From an uncultured Burkholderiales bacterium (GTDB taxonomy: Bacteria > Pseudomonadota > Gammaproteobacteria > Burkholderiales > Burkholderiaceae_C), in the NCBI GenBank assembly GCA_903870145.1, contig CAIQBO010000017.1, forward strand, positions 1 through 48,250: DNA of 48,250 bases. The letters run 5' to 3'. The notes under the pieces are model-generated. The model did no database searches. It saw only the letters and a list, made by a program, of their open reading frames with translations, and was not told the origin of the DNA. How positions within the stretch are numbered: the first letter of the stretch is position 1; each line of letters opens with the position of its first letter. The position numbers were made by a program, and so were the translations under genes. This document shows, piece by piece, positions 35,670-45,927 of the stretch.

Positions 35670-37736
35670 TCAATTGAGAGTTGAAAAGCCTTGCCTGCGT
35701 TGCCACCAGTCAAGCACTTGAGCCACCGATTGCTCAATGGACAAATGCGAGTTGTCTAGTTGCATTGCGTCTTGCGCTGGGGTTAAGGGCGCAACGCTAC
35801 GGGATCGGTCCCGAGCATCGCGTGCCTCTAGGTCGGCGCGAAGAGTATCGAGTTTAGCCGAAAAACCTTTAGAAATCAACTGCTTATACCGCCGCAGGGC
35901 ACGTTTATCTGCGCTGGCGGTCAAAAATACCTTCAAAGGGGCCTGTGGAAAGATCACCGTGCCCATGTCGCGGCCATCGGCCAGCAGCCCGGGCAGACGC
36001 TGAAAACTGTGCTGCAAAGCCAGCAAAGCGGTGCGAACTGCGGGCAAAGTAGACACTTTGGAGGCGTTCATGCCGCCTTCTTCGCTTCGAATGGCGTCGC
36101 TCACGTCTTGGCTGCCCAGCAGCACCTGTTCGCCAGAAAAGCGGACCGGCAACTTCGCCGCCAGGGCTGCAATGGCCATTTCGTTGTCGGGCTCTAGCGC
36201 CAGCCCCGCTTGCAGGGCGGCGTAAGCCGTCACGCGGTAAAGCGCGCCTGAATCCAAATAGTGGTAACCCAAACGGGCTGCAACTTGGCTGGCCAAACTG
36301 CCTTTGCCAGAAGCGGTGGGCCCGTCGATGCAAATCACCGGTATGCAGGCTGTGTCAGTTCGGCTCAGGCTGAACAAGGCCTCAAAGTAATCTGGGAAAG
36401 TTTTGGCCACGCATTGAGGGTCTTCGATGCGCACCGGCAAATGATCTGGGTTGAAAGCGGCCAAAGAAAAACACATGGCCACGCGGTGATCGTCGTAAGT
36501 GTGAATGCTGGCTTGCTGCCATTGCCCTTGCGCCAAAGGATGCACGCGCAGCCAGTCAGGGCCTTCTTCGACCGTGGCGCCCAGCTTACGGCACTCTTGG
36601 GCCATGGCCGCAATGCGGTCGGTTTCTTTCACGCGCCAACTGGCGATGTTGTGCAAGGTGCTTGGGCCGTCAGCGTACAAAGCCATCACTGCCAAAGTCA
36701 TGGCGGCATCGGGGATGTGGTTGCAGTCCAAATCGATGCTCTTCAAGGGCCAAACGCCGCGCTGTATCTCTAGCCAATTGGGGCCACTTTCAATGACCGC
36801 ACCCATTTGCTGTGCGGCCTGAACAAAGCGGATGTCACCTTGAATCGATGCGGCGCCAACACCCTGAATGCGCACTGGTTTTTCGGTGCCCGCCAAAGCG
36901 CCCAGCGCAATGAAATAACTGGCCGAGGAGGCATCGGCTTCCACATGAATTTCGCCCGGAGATATATACCGACTGCCCGCTGAAATGACAAAGCGCTCCC
37001 AGCCCTGGCGCTCGATTTGAATGCCAAAACGCGCGAGTAAATTCAAGGTGATCTCAATGTAGGGTTTGGAGATCAACTCACCCATCACCTCGATCAGGAT
37101 GTCTTTTTCAGCTGCCAACGGCAAAGCCATGAGAAGGGCGGTTAAGAATTGACTTGACACATCGCCACGCACTTGAATCGGCGCGTCCAGTTTCAGTTGG
37201 GGCGAGCCGATCTGCAAGGGCGGGTAGCCGTCTTGGCCCAAGTAGTCAACGTGGCAACCTAGCATGCGCAAGGCGTCGACCAAATCACCGATGGGTCGCT
37301 CGTGCATGCGCGCCACACCTTGAAGTGTGAAGGCGCCGCCCATGACTGCCAAGGCTGCGGTCAACGGGCGCATGGCCGTGCCGGCGTTGCCTATGAAAAA
37401 TTCAATGGCTGCAGCAGGCTTTTGCACTCTGCCATCGGCAAGGCCAAGGCCTGTGATGCGCACGCTGGAGCCTGGGGATGCAACAGCGCCAATGTCTTTC
37501 GCCGCAGCAGGATGGGCGGCTTCATGCAAGTGCTCCACGCCGCAGCCTAACTGCTTCAAAGCCACCAGCATCACGCGGGTGTCGTCCGAGTCGAGTAAAT
37601 CGTGCACCAGCGTTTGGCCTTGGCACAAGGCCGAGAGCAACAACACACGGTTGGAAATGCTTTTCGATCCCGGCAGATGGATGGCCCCGCCCGCTTGTGT
37701 GAGGTGCGGAAGATCGAGAAATGGCGTGGCAAACAT
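35670..37736 (-). CDS. aroA-cmk: Bifunctional EPSP synthase / cytidylate kinase (AroA-CMK fusion)
   Basis: A 688-residue fusion of two enzymes that are separate in most bacteria. Residues 1-about 460 are 3-phosphoshikimate 1-carboxyvinyltransferase ([10 protein letters not shown] at 21-30, GNAGTAMRP near 116-124, [17 protein letters not shown]). Residues about 465-688 are (d)CMP kinase, with P-loop GPTASGKG at 472-479, YLDSGALYR, and [13 protein letters not shown]. Start is the ATG at 37736; an in-frame TTG seven codons upstream is less likely. The same fusion is known in Comamonadaceae. It couples shikimate and pyrimidine nucleotide metabolism only by covalent linkage and co-expression. 39 bases after tyrA. 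Confidence 0.96.
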   Translation of the reverse strand: MFATPFLDLPHLTQAGGAIHLPGSKSISNRVLLLSALCQGQTLVHDLLDSDDTRVMLVALKQLGCGVEHLHEAAHPAAAKDIGAVASPGSSVRITGLGLADGRVQKPAAAIEFFIGNAGTAMRPLTAALAVMGGAFTLQGVARMHERPIGDLVDALRMLGCHVDYLGQDGYPPLQIGSPQLKLDAPIQVRGDVSSQFLTALLMALPLAAEKDILIEVMGELISKPYIEITLNLLARFGIQIERQGWERFVISAGSRYISPGEIHVEADASSASYFIALGALAGTEKPVRIQGVGAASIQGDIRFVQAAQQMGAVIESGPNWLEIQRGVWPLKSIDLDCNHIPDAAMTLAVMALYADGPSTLHNIASWRVKETDRIAAMAQECRKLGATVEEGPDWLRVHPLAQGQWQQASIHTYDDHRVAMCFSLAAFNPDHLPVRIEDPQCVAKTFPDYFEALFSLSRTDTACIPVICIDGPTASGKGSLASQVAARLGYHYLDSGALYRVTAYAALQAGLALEPDNEMAIAALAAKLPVRFSGEQVLLGSQDVSDAIRSEEGGMNASKVSTLPAVRTALLALQHSFQRLPGLLADGRDMGTVIFPQAPLKVFLTASADKRALRRYKQLISKGFSAKLDTLRADLEARDARDRSRSVAPLTPAQDAMQLDNSHLSIEQSVAQVLDWWQRRQGFSTLN

Positions 37737-37775
37737 GGCTTTAAATGAAAGTTTCAATCCAAACAGAATGCCAGC

Positions 37776-38660
37776 TTAAACATCAGAGTCGCTGCTGCCG
37801 CTCAAGCGCCACGCAGCGCGTGTGGCGCTGGCCTTGGCAATCAGTTGTTGCAAGACCTTGGGCTGGCCTTGTTGCAGTGCGGTTTCAAAATCTTCCAAGG
37901 CTTGGCGCAGTAAGGCAGTTTGACGCAAAACCTCATGTCGATTGGCCATCAAAATATCGCGCCAAATCACGGGGTCGCTGGCGGCAATTCTGGAGAAATC
38001 TCTGAAGCCTGGCCCGCCCATGGCCAGCCACTGGGCGCCATCAGCTTGCGCTGCAATGGCGTTGATCAGCGCATACGCCAGCAAGTGCGGCACGTGGCTG
38101 ACGGCGGCAAAAGTAGCATCGTGTTGCGCAGGCGTCATTTGGAAAACATGACCGCCCAAGCTGCGCCAAATTTCTTGGGCCAAGGCCACTTGCAACACGC
38201 CCGAGCTGGCAGTCGGTGTCAAAATCACTTGGCGATTCTGGTACAGATCAGCATCCGCGTGCTCAATGCCGGCCACCTCTTTGCCTGCAATGGGATGGGC
38301 CGGCACAAAGCAACTGAGTTTGCCAGCCAAAGTTGTTTGGGCCACCGCCACCACATCTGATTTGGTCGAGCCCACGTCCATCAGCAAAGCGCTGGAGGGC
38401 ATGGCTTGGGCAATGGCCTCAAAGCACTGGGCGGTGGCACTCAAAGGCACGGCCAGCAAGACCAAGTCTGCGCCTTCAACGGTTTTTTCAATGCTCTCAT
38501 GGGCCTGATCAATCACGCCCAATGCCAGCGCTTTGTGGCGCGTTGTCTCGCTGGCGCTGAAGCCGTGGATGTGACTGGCCCAACCCGCCCGGCGGGCAGC
38601 CAGCGCAAACGAGCCGCCCATCAGGCCACAGCCAATCAGGGCTAATTTCTGAGGCTTCAT
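37776..38660 (-). CDS. tyrA: Prephenate dehydrogenase
   Basis: NAD-dependent enzyme of tyrosine synthesis, 294 residues from the ATG that overlaps the pheA stop. Rossmann motif LALIGCGLMGGSFALAARRA at the N-terminus, then DVGSTKSDVV, CFVPAHPIAGKEVAGIEHAD (the substrate-binding GKE/HPIAG segment) and a helical dimerisation domain with SHVPHLLAYALINAIA and GFRDFSRIAASDPVIWRDI. No ACT domain. Confidence 0.95.
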   Translation of the reverse strand: MKPQKLALIGCGLMGGSFALAARRAGWASHIHGFSASETTRHKALALGVIDQAHESIEKTVEGADLVLLAVPLSATAQCFEAIAQAMPSSALLMDVGSTKSDVVAVAQTTLAGKLSCFVPAHPIAGKEVAGIEHADADLYQNRQVILTPTASSGVLQVALAQEIWRSLGGHVFQMTPAQHDATFAAVSHVPHLLAYALINAIAAQADGAQWLAMGGPGFRDFSRIAASDPVIWRDILMANRHEVLRQTALLRQALEDFETALQQGQPKVLQQLIAKASATRAAWRLSGSSDSDV

Positions 38661-39754
38661 TGGCTCACCGGGTAAGAGCCTAAGACCTTGTAGAAGGCGC
38701 ACAAACTTTGCAGCTCTTTCAATGCTGCCGCTACGTGCGCTTGACTGGTATGGCCTTGAATATCGATGTAGAAAAAGTATTCCCATTGCCCTGATTTGGC
38801 AGGGCGAGACTCAAAGCGCGTCATCGAGACGCCATTGTTTTTGAGTGGCACAAGCAAGTCATGCACCGCGCCAGGCCGGTTGGGCACCGAGACCACCAAG
38901 CTGGTGCAGTCATTGCCAGACATGGGCGGTGTGCCCAGCGTTTGGGGCAAACAAATGATGGCAAACCGCGTGCGGTTGGTGGCCTCATCTTGGATGGCAT
39001 GGGCCACGATGTGAAGACCAAACTGGGCTGCTGCGCGCTCGCTGGCAAGGCCGGCCCAGCTGGGGTGGGCAGCGGCCAAACGTGCGCCTTCGGCGTTGCT
39101 GGAAACCGCTCGGCGCTCGGCATGGGGCAAGTGCTGTGACAACCAAGCTTGGCATTGGGCCAAGGCTTGTGGGTGGGCCAAGACCACTTCAATGCCGTCC
39201 AAGCTGTTGCTTTGGCGCAGCAAGTTGTGTCGCACCATCAAGCTGATCTCGCCAATCACATGCACGGGCGAGCGCAAGAACAAATCAAGAGACCTGGCAA
39301 CCACGCCTTCGGTTGAATTTTCCATGCCCACCACGCCAAACTGCGCGGTGCCGGCCGCCGTGGCGTGGAACACTTCGTCAAAATTGTTGCAATAAATCAA
39401 GTTGGCTGCGCTGCCAAAAAAATCTATCGCGGCTTGCTCGCAAAAAGTGCCTTCTGGCCCGAGCACGGCCACGCGCTGAGGCGCTTCCAAAGCCAAACAA
39501 GCTGACATGATTTCACGCCAGATCGAGGCCACATGGGCGTTTTGCAATGGCCCTTGGTTGGCTTTTTCGATTTTCGCAATAACTTGGGCCACGCGGTCAG
39601 GGCGAAAAAATGGCGTGCCTTCTGCACGTTTGATTTCGCCCACTTTTTCTGCCACGTTGGCCCGCTGGTTCAGTAGGCTCAGCAGCTGCTGGTCCAGCGC
39701 ATCAATTTGCACGCGCAAGGCGGCCAGCTCATCAGATTGAATCGGATCACTCAT
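38657..39754 (-). CDS. pheA: Bifunctional chorismate mutase / prephenate dehydratase
   Basis: P-protein of phenylalanine synthesis, 365 residues. The AroQ chorismate mutase (about 8-92) has LRVQIDALDQQLLSLLNQRA and KRAEGTPFFRPDRV. The prephenate dehydratase part has VAVLGPEGTFCEQAAIDFFG, GVVGMENSTEGVVARSLDLF and NRTRFAIICLP. The C-terminal ACT domain (about 285-360; RPGAVHDLLVPLKNNGVSMT, ESRPAKSGQWEYFFYIDIQG) suggests feedback control by phenylalanine. Start is seven bases after the serC stop. Confidence 0.96.
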   Translation of the reverse strand: MSDPIQSDELAALRVQIDALDQQLLSLLNQRANVAEKVGEIKRAEGTPFFRPDRVAQVIAKIEKANQGPLQNAHVASIWREIMSACLALEAPQRVAVLGPEGTFCEQAAIDFFGSAANLIYCNNFDEVFHATAAGTAQFGVVGMENSTEGVVARSLDLFLRSPVHVIGEISLMVRHNLLRQSNSLDGIEVVLAHPQALAQCQAWLSQHLPHAERRAVSSNAEGARLAAAHPSWAGLASERAAAQFGLHIVAHAIQDEATNRTRFAIICLPQTLGTPPMSGNDCTSLVVSVPNRPGAVHDLLVPLKNNGVSMTRFESRPAKSGQWEYFFYIDIQGHTSQAHVAAALKELQSLCAFYKVLGSYPVSQ

Positions 39755-39761
39755 GGGCAGT

Positions 39762-40868
39762 TCAAGCCTTTGTGGTTTCGAATTCTTGCATGTAAGCCAC
39801 CAAGGCCTGTACGCCTTGCAGTGGCATGGCGTTGTAAATGCTGGCGCGCATGCCGCCCACAGATTTGTGGCCCTTGAGTTGCAGCAGGCCGCGTGCGTTG
39901 GCGCCGGCTAAAAATGCTTCGTTGCGCGACGCATCACGCAAGAAGAAGGGCACGTTCATGCGCGAGCGGCTGGTCACATCCACACGGTTTTCATACAGCT
40001 GAGAGCGGTCAATGCAGTCATACAACAACTGCGCTTTTTGCTTGTTGCGTTGCTCCAAGGCGGCCACGCCGGTGTGGCCATTTTCTTCTTGCGCTTTGAT
40101 CCATTTGAAGACCAAGCCGGCAATGTAAATCGCGTAGGTGGGCGGTGTGTTGTACATCGAGCCGTTTTCGGCCACACGTTGGTAATTGAAGGCGCTGGGG
40201 CAGTGCTGCATGGCATGGCCGAGCAAGTCTTGACGCACCACAACGAGAGTTAAGCCAGCGGGGCCTAAATTCTTTTGAGCCCCACCAAAGGCCAGGCCAA
40301 CTTTGGACCAGTCCACCGACCGCGAGGCCACGTGCGAAGAAAAGTCAATCACCAGCGGGGCTTTGCTGCCCAAGGCTTGGAGGTCAGGCAGCGCATGAAA
40401 TTCCACGCCGTGAATGGTCTCGTTGGTGCACACATGCACGTAGCGGCTGTCAGATCCAAGCTGCCAAGACCCAGGCGGGGGCAGGCTGGTAAAGCCGCTG
40501 GATTCCGATGTGGCGGCCAAGCGTGCTTGACAAAATTGCCCCGCTTCTTTGAAAGATTTTTGACTCCAACTGCCCGTCATCACAAAATCCACCGGGCCCG
40601 CTTGTGAAAGATTCAAAGGCACGATGGCGTTTTCAGCCAAGCCGCCGCCTTGCATGAACAAAATTTCAAAGTTAGGCGGGACTGCCAGCAAGGCGCGCAA
40701 ATCTGCTTGGGCCTCTTCGTAAATAGAGCCGAACTCTTTGCCGCGGTGGCTCATCTCCATCACGCTCATGCCGCTGCCGTGCCAGTCCAGCATTTCGCTG
40801 GCCGCTTCTGTCAAAACGGCATCGGGCATGGCCGCAGGGCCTGCGCAAAAGTTATACGGCCGCGTCAT
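39762..40868 (-). CDS. serC: Phosphoserine aminotransferase
   Basis: PLP enzyme of serine (and pyridoxal phosphate) synthesis, 368 residues. Start placed at the ATG giving [19 protein letters not shown], which overlaps the gyrA 3' end by 17 bases. Key segments: [35 protein letters not shown], the Schiff-base lysine in [12 protein letters not shown], and [18 protein letters not shown]. First gene of the serC-pheA-tyrA-aroA/cmk series. Confidence 0.96.
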   Translation of the reverse strand: MTRPYNFCAGPAAMPDAVLTEAASEMLDWHGSGMSVMEMSHRGKEFGSIYEEAQADLRALLAVPPNFEILFMQGGGLAENAIVPLNLSQAGPVDFVMTGSWSQKSFKEAGQFCQARLAATSESSGFTSLPPPGSWQLGSDSRYVHVCTNETIHGVEFHALPDLQALGSKAPLVIDFSSHVASRSVDWSKVGLAFGGAQKNLGPAGLTLVVVRQDLLGHAMQHCPSAFNYQRVAENGSMYNTPPTYAIYIAGLVFKWIKAQEENGHTGVAALEQRNKQKAQLLYDCIDRSQLYENRVDVTSRSRMNVPFFLRDASRNEAFLAGANARGLLQLKGHKSVGGMRASIYNAMPLQGVQALVAYMQEFETTKA

Positions 40869-43500
40869 CCGCGCCCTGGCCATCAGCATCTGGCGTGGCT
40901 TCGTCGTCAGCAGCGATGGCATCGTTTTCCACAATGCGCTGCAAGCCCGATAACTTGGCGCCATCGTCCAAGCCAATCAAGGTCACGCCTTGTGTGGCGC
41001 GGCCCAATTCGCGAATTTCGCTGACGCGGGTGCGCACCAAAACGCCGGTGTCGGTGATCAGCATGATCTCGTCTTCTGCGTGCACCAAGGTGGCTGCCAC
41101 GACTTTGCCATTGCGCTCAGATTGCTGGATGGCAATCATGCCTTTTGTGCCGCGGCCGTGGCGCGTGTACTCGGTGATGGAAGTGCGTTTGCCAAAACCG
41201 TTGGTGGTGGCAGTCAGCACGCTTTGCATCTCATCTTCGGCCACCAGCATGGCGATCACGCTTTGGCCGTCGTCGAGCATCATGCCGCGCACGCCGCGCG
41301 CGTTGCGACCCATGGGGCGCACATCGTTCTCATCAAAGCGAACGGCTTTGCCACCATCACTGAAAAGCATCACATCGTGTTTGCCGTCGGTCAATGCTGC
41401 GCCAATCAAGAAGTCACCCGGGTCCAAGTCCACCGCAATGATGCCGGCCTTGCGCGGGTTGCTAAATTCGTCCAGCGACGTTTTCTTGACCGTGCCCATG
41501 GAGGTGCCCATGAATACAAAGTGGTCAGCGGGGAAGCTGCGCTTGTCACCGGTCAAAGGCAAAACCACATTGATTTTTTCACCCTCTTGCAGCGGGAACA
41601 TGTTGACGATGGGGCGCCCACGCGAACCGCGTGAGCCGGCTGGTACTTCCCACACTTTGAGCCAATACAAGCGCCCACGGTTAGAAAAGCACAAGATGTA
41701 ATCGTGTGTGTTGGCAATGAAGAGTTGGTCGATCCAGTCATCTTCTTTGGTGGCCGTGGCTTGCTTGCCGCGTCCGCCGCGTTTTTGCGCGCGGTACTCC
41801 GACAAGGGTTGACTCTTGATGTAGCCGCTGTGCGACAAAGTCACCACCATGTCGGTGGGGGTGATCAAGTCTTCGGTGGCCAGGTCTTGCGCATTGTGCT
41901 CAATGAAGCTGCGGCGTGCACCAATTTTGGTTTGGCCAAACTCTTGACGCAAATCGCTCAGCTCTTGGCTGATGATGCTCGAGACACGTTCAGGCTTGGC
42001 CAAGATGTCGAGCAAGTCTTCGATCTCAGACATCACCTCTTTGTACTCCACCACGATCTTGTCTTGCTCCAGGCCCGTCAAGCGCTGCAGACGCATCTGC
42101 AAAATCTCTTGCGCCTGCGTTTCGCTCAGGCGGTACAAGCCGTCTTTGCCCATGCCCAAATCTTTTTCCAGGCCTTCGGGGCGGTAGTCGTCGGCATTGA
42201 CAGCGCCGCCATCTGCACGCGAGCGGGTCAACATTTCGCGCACCAGTTTGCTGTCCCACGGGCGCGTCATCAACTCAACTTTGGCCACAGGGGGTGTGGG
42301 CGCATTGCGAATGATGGCGATGAACTCGTCAATATTGGCCAATGCCACGGCCAGGCCTTCGAGTACATGGCCACGCTCACGCGCTTTGCGCAAGGTGAAC
42401 ACGGTGCGCCGCGTGACCACTTCGCGGCGGTGTTTCAAGAACACGCTGATCAAGTCTTTCAAATTGCACAGCTTGGGCTGGCCATCAATCAAGGCGACCA
42501 TGTTGATGCCAAAGGTGTCTTGCAACTGTGTTTGTTTGTACAAGTTGTTTAGCACCACCTCGGGCACGGCGCCGCGCTTGAGCTCGATCACCAAGCGCAT
42601 GCCTGATTTGTCTGACTCGTCTTGAATGTGGCTGATGTCTTCGATTTTTTTCTCGTGCACCAACTCGGCCATGCGCTCTTGCAAGGTTTTCTTGTTGACT
42701 TGGTAGGGCAACTCGTCGACCACAATCGATTGGCGTTGGCCTTTGTCGATGTCTTCAAAATGGCACTTGGCGCGCATCACCACGCGGCCGCGGCCCGTGC
42801 GGTAACCGTCTTTGACGCCGCTGATGCCATAAATAATGCCGGCCGTGGGAAAGTCGGGCGCCGGAATGATTTCCATCAGTTCGTCAATGGAGGCGGCCGG
42901 GTTGCGCAGCAAATGCAAGCAAGCGTCAACCACTTCGTTCAAATTGTGTGGCGGAATGTTGGTGGCCATGCCCACGGCAATGCCGCCCGAGCCATTGACC
43001 AGCAAGTTGGGCAAGCGGCTTGGCAGCACCAAGGGCTCTTTTTCGGAGCCGTCGTAGTTGGGGCCAAAGTCAACTGTTTCTTTGTCAATGTCGCCCAACA
43101 TCTCCTGGGCAATTTTGGCCAAGCGAATTTCGGTGTACCGCATGGCGGCGGCGTTGTCGCCGTCCACGGAGCCGAAGTTGCCCTGGCCGTCGACCAGCAT
43201 GTGGCGCAAGGAAAAATCTTGCGCCATGCGCACGATGGTGTCATAGACCGATTGGTCACCGTGAGGATGGTATTTGCCAATCACATCGCCCACGATACGG
43301 GCAGACTTTTTATAGGCGCGGTTCCAGTCGTTGTTGAGTTCGTGCATAGCGAACAACACGCGGCGGTGCACCGGCTTGAGGCCGTCCCGGGCGTCTGGCA
43401 AAGCGCGGCCCACGATCACGCTCATGGCGTAGTCGAGGTAGCTGCGGCGCATTTCCTCTTCAAGACTGATGGGCAGGGTTTCTTTGGCGAACTGGGTCAT
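40852..43500 (-). CDS. gyrA: DNA gyrase subunit A
   Basis: Topoisomerase II A subunit, 882 residues, with the catalytic Tyr122 in MRYTEIR and the GyrA box as QKRGGRGK. The quinolone-resistance region reads [13 protein letters not shown]: residue 83 (E. coli Ser83) is Gln, while Asp87 is kept. The C-terminal beta-pinwheel blades follow (about 530-850), then an acidic tail ([17 protein letters not shown]). Upstream lies a 226-base gap shared with the divergent ompA gene. Confidence 0.98.
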   Translation of the reverse strand: MTQFAKETLPISLEEEMRRSYLDYAMSVIVGRALPDARDGLKPVHRRVLFAMHELNNDWNRAYKKSARIVGDVIGKYHPHGDQSVYDTIVRMAQDFSLRHMLVDGQGNFGSVDGDNAAAMRYTEIRLAKIAQEMLGDIDKETVDFGPNYDGSEKEPLVLPSRLPNLLVNGSGGIAVGMATNIPPHNLNEVVDACLHLLRNPAASIDELMEIIPAPDFPTAGIIYGISGVKDGYRTGRGRVVMRAKCHFEDIDKGQRQSIVVDELPYQVNKKTLQERMAELVHEKKIEDISHIQDESDKSGMRLVIELKRGAVPEVVLNNLYKQTQLQDTFGINMVALIDGQPKLCNLKDLISVFLKHRREVVTRRTVFTLRKARERGHVLEGLAVALANIDEFIAIIRNAPTPPVAKVELMTRPWDSKLVREMLTRSRADGGAVNADDYRPEGLEKDLGMGKDGLYRLSETQAQEILQMRLQRLTGLEQDKIVVEYKEVMSEIEDLLDILAKPERVSSIISQELSDLRQEFGQTKIGARRSFIEHNAQDLATEDLITPTDMVVTLSHSGYIKSQPLSEYRAQKRGGRGKQATATKEDDWIDQLFIANTHDYILCFSNRGRLYWLKVWEVPAGSRGSRGRPIVNMFPLQEGEKINVVLPLTGDKRSFPADHFVFMGTSMGTVKKTSLDEFSNPRKAGIIAVDLDPGDFLIGAALTDGKHDVMLFSDGGKAVRFDENDVRPMGRNARGVRGMMLDDGQSVIAMLVAEDEMQSVLTATTNGFGKRTSITEYTRHGRGTKGMIAIQQSERNGKVVAATLVHAEDEIMLITDTGVLVRTRVSEIRELGRATQGVTLIGLDDGAKLSGLQRIVENDAIAADDEATPDADGQGADDAAV

Positions 43501-43601
43501 GAGGGGTCTGGCGCGCAGGGTGAAAGATGTCCATTTTAGGTGGAATTGGTGTCGTTGATACGCAACACATTAGGGTCAATGCAAGGGGTCTGCATGGCGG
43601 C

Positions 43602-43631
43602 TTGACACCAATTTGGGGAATTGCCTTTTAG
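43602..43631 (+). promoter_or_regulatory. Possible sigma-70 promoter of the ompA-family gene
   Basis: A consensus TTGACA (43602-43607) is followed after 18 bases by TTTTAG (43626-43631), about 95 bases before the ATG. The -35 is perfect, the -10 weak. It is the best match in the 226-base gyrA-ompA gap, which otherwise shows no gene. Confidence 0.4.
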
Positions 43632-43726
43632 CTATGGCACAATTGCCCCAACGTTTCGGGTGATGGTCATCTGAATCGTCTCTTTTTCGCAGGATGTCTG
43701 CGGCTTTATCCCCCATGAGGAGAACC

Positions 43727-44404
43727 ATGAAAAAACTCAACAAAGTGGCAATGGTGCTGGCTAGCGCCGCCCTTGCAACAGCCGCTGGCGCTCAGTCCGT
43801 GGACAACTGGCGCAACGGCACTTCCGAGATGGCTTGGAAAAACGGTTCAGCTGAGTACTGCTGGCGCAATGCCAACTGGACACCTGCTGGCGCTGTAGCC
43901 GGTTGCGATGGCGCAATTGTGGCCCCCAAGGCTGCACCTGTAGCCGCACCTGCTCCTGCTCCTGCTCCTGCTCCTGCACCCGTAGCAGCACCTGCACCAG
44001 CGCCTAAAGCTGCTGCACCTGCACCCGCAGCACCCCCCCCAGCCGCAGCCACCAAAGTGACTTACGCTGCAGACACCTTCTTTGACTTTGACAAGGCTGT
44101 TTTGAAGGCCGACGGCAAAGCCAAGCTCGACGACTTGGCTGGCAAAGTCAAAGCGATCAACTTGGAAGTGATCATTGCTGTGGGTCACACTGACTCTGCT
44201 GGCTCTGATGCCTACAACCAAAAACTCTCTGTCAAGCGTGCTGACGCTGTCAAGGCTTACTTGGTGACCAAGGGCATTGAGAAAAATCGCGTTTACACCG
44301 AAGGCAAAGGCGAGAAGCAGCCCGTTGCTGACAACAAAACTGACGCTGGCCGCTCTAAAAACCGCCGCGTGGAAATCGAAGTTGTGGGTACACGCCCTAA
44401 CTGA
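43727..44404 (+). CDS. ompA: OmpA family outer-membrane/peptidoglycan-linking protein
   Basis: Exported protein of 225 residues, ATG preceded by GAGGAG. Signal peptide MKKLNKVAMVLASAALATAA-GA (about 1-22). A short region with a repeated motif (WRNGTSEMAWKNGSAEYCWR) follows, then an Ala-Pro linker (about 65-110), then the OmpA C-terminal domain, which binds diaminopimelate in peptidoglycan: FFDFDKAVLKADGKAKLDDL, VGHTDSAGSDAYNQKLSVKR and GRSKNRRVEIEV with the conserved Asp and Arg. No eight-stranded barrel is present, so it is a soluble or lipid-independent periplasmic linker protein. A terminator follows. Confidence 0.92.
   Translation: MKKLNKVAMVLASAALATAAGAQSVDNWRNGTSEMAWKNGSAEYCWRNANWTPAGAVAGCDGAIVAPKAAPVAAPAPAPAPAPAPVAAPAPAPKAAAPAPAAPPPAAATKVTYAADTFFDFDKAVLKADGKAKLDDLAGKVKAINLEVIIAVGHTDSAGSDAYNQKLSVKRADAVKAYLVTKGIEKNRVYTEGKGEKQPVADNKTDAGRSKNRRVEIEVVGTRPN
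43949..43980 (+). repeat. Hexanucleotide repeat encoding the Ala-Pro linker
   Basis: About five tandem copies of CCTGCT inside the ompA-family gene encode alternating Pro-Ala. The run could slip during replication, changing linker length in steps of two residues without a frameshift. Confidence 0.7.
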
Positions 44405-44441
44405 TCTGCTAAGTTTTCATCCCTCCTGGGATGATCTCTTC

Positions 44442-44467
44442 AAAGCCTCCCTCGGGAGGCTTTTTTA
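44442..44467 (+). terminator. Rho-independent terminator after the ompA-family gene
   Basis: AAAGCCTCC-CTC-GGGAGGCTTT with T6 at the 3' side, 38 bases after the ompA stop and just before ubiG, so ubiG-gph probably has its own promoter or depends on read-through. Confidence 0.9.
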
Positions 44468-44488
44468 CTTTGGGGGACAATGCGAGAC

Positions 44489-45208
44489 ATGAACACACAG
44501 AGCAACAATGTCGATCCGGCCGAACTGGCCAAGTTTTCAGAATTGGCCCACCGGTGGTGGGACACCGAAAGCGAATTTCGACCTTTGCACCAAATCAACC
44601 CTTTGCGTTTGAATTGGATCGAGAGTTTGATGCCCTTGGCAGGTCAAAAGATGCTGGACGTGGGCTGCGGCGGTGGGATTTTGGCCGATGCCATGGCGCG
44701 CCAGGGCGCGCAGGTGCTGGGCATTGACCTGGCCAGCAAATCACTCAAAGTCGCGCAGTTGCATGCCCTGGAGGCAGGCACGCAGGGCGTGCAGTACCAA
44801 CAGATCAGCGCTGAAGATTTAGCGCAAGAGCAAGCTGGGCAATTTGACGGCGTCACCTGCATGGAGATGCTTGAGCATGTGCCCGACCCGGCCTCGGTGG
44901 TCGCTGCGTGCGCCAAGTTGGTCAAACCGGGTGGCTGGGTCTTTTTCTCCACCTTGAACCGCAACCCCAAGTCTTTCCTGATGGCCATTGTGGGTGCTGA
45001 ATATGTGCTCAATTTGCTGCCACGTGGCACGCACGAGTACGCGCGCTTGGTCAAGCCCAGCGAGTTGGCCAACTGCTCGCGTGTGCAAGGCTTGAATGTC
45101 ATGCACATGCGCGGCATGAGCTACAACCCCTTCACCCGCGCCTATGCCATGGGGCAAGACACGGACGTCAATTATTTGATGGCCACACAAAAATCGATGG
45201 CCACATGA
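44489..45208 (+). CDS. ubiG: Ubiquinone biosynthesis O-methyltransferase UbiG
   Basis: SAM-dependent O-methyltransferase acting at two steps of ubiquinone synthesis, 239 residues from the ATG at 44489. An ATG at 44480 is in frame but lies only two bases from the GGGGGA ribosome-binding site. Motif I is LDVGCGGGILADAMA. Family marks are ELAHRWWDTESEFRPLHQIN at the N-terminus, EMLEHVPDPASVV (motif II) and STLNRNPKSFLMAIVGAEYV. Overlaps gph (ATGA). Confidence 0.96.
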   Translation: MNTQSNNVDPAELAKFSELAHRWWDTESEFRPLHQINPLRLNWIESLMPLAGQKMLDVGCGGGILADAMARQGAQVLGIDLASKSLKVAQLHALEAGTQGVQYQQISAEDLAQEQAGQFDGVTCMEMLEHVPDPASVVAACAKLVKPGGWVFFSTLNRNPKSFLMAIVGAEYVLNLLPRGTHEYARLVKPSELANCSRVQGLNVMHMRGMSYNPFTRAYAMGQDTDVNYLMATQKSMAT

Positions 45209-45897
45209 GTACGGCAGTGAAGTTTGACAACGTGCAAGCCGTCCTATTCGATTTGGACGGCACATTGATTGACAGCGCCCCCGATTTGGGCGCGGCCGTT
45301 GACAAAATGCGGCTTGCGCGCGGCATGAGTTCATTGCCTTTGTCGCATTACCGCCCCATGGCCGGGGCGGGTGCGCGCGGCATGATCGGTTTGGCTTTTG
45401 GCTGGACGCCTGAACACCCCGACTACGAAGCCTTGAAGGAAGAGTTTTTTGTCAATTACGAAAGCTGCCTGACCGAGCGCACTTTTGCCTTTGACGGGGT
45501 GGCAGAGTTGATCAAGGCGCTCACTGAGCGCGGCTTGCCATGGGGCGTTGTGACCAATAAATCCAAGCGTTTCACGCTGCCTTTGACGCAGTCCATGCCC
45601 TTGTTTCAATCTGCCAGTGTGGTGATCAGCGGAGATACCACCGCTCACGCCAAGCCTCACCCTGAGCCCTTGCTAGAAGCGGCGCGCCGCATGGGGCTGG
45701 CTGCAGAAAGCTGTGTTTATGTGGGCGACGATGAGCGAGACATCGTGGCCGGACACGCAGCCAACATGAAAACCGTGGCAGCCACTTACGGCTACTTGGG
45801 CCAGCAAACCGATGTATCGCAGTGGCGAGCCCACGCTGCGATCGACGCGCCGCATCAACTGCTGGCTTATTTGGGGGCACACCCCAAAGCCGTTTGA
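45205..45897 (+). CDS. gph: Phosphoglycolate phosphatase (HAD superfamily)
   Basis: HAD hydrolase of 230 residues that removes phosphate from 2-phosphoglycolate. Motif I is FDLDGTLIDSAPDLG, motif II VVTNKS, motif III K in HAKPHPEPLLEAA, motif IV VGDDERDIVAGHAANM. Coupled to ubiG by a four-base overlap, a common arrangement in Burkholderiales. Ends 30 bases before the convergent monooxygenase gene; no terminator hairpin was seen there. Confidence 0.93.
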   Translation: MSTAVKFDNVQAVLFDLDGTLIDSAPDLGAAVDKMRLARGMSSLPLSHYRPMAGAGARGMIGLAFGWTPEHPDYEALKEEFFVNYESCLTERTFAFDGVAELIKALTERGLPWGVVTNKSKRFTLPLTQSMPLFQSASVVISGDTTAHAKPHPEPLLEAARRMGLAAESCVYVGDDERDIVAGHAANMKTVAATYGYLGQQTDVSQWRAHAAIDAPHQLLAYLGAHPKAV

Positions 45898-45927
45898 ATG
45901 GCGCTGGCCTTTGAGGTCAACAAAAAC

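Noticed and set aside
42622..43539. 305-residue open frame on the plus strand
   Set aside because: Antisense to the conserved N-terminal half of gyrA.
43949..43980. Repeat array of CRISPR type
   Set aside because: It is an in-frame six-base codon repeat within a coding sequence, with no spacers.
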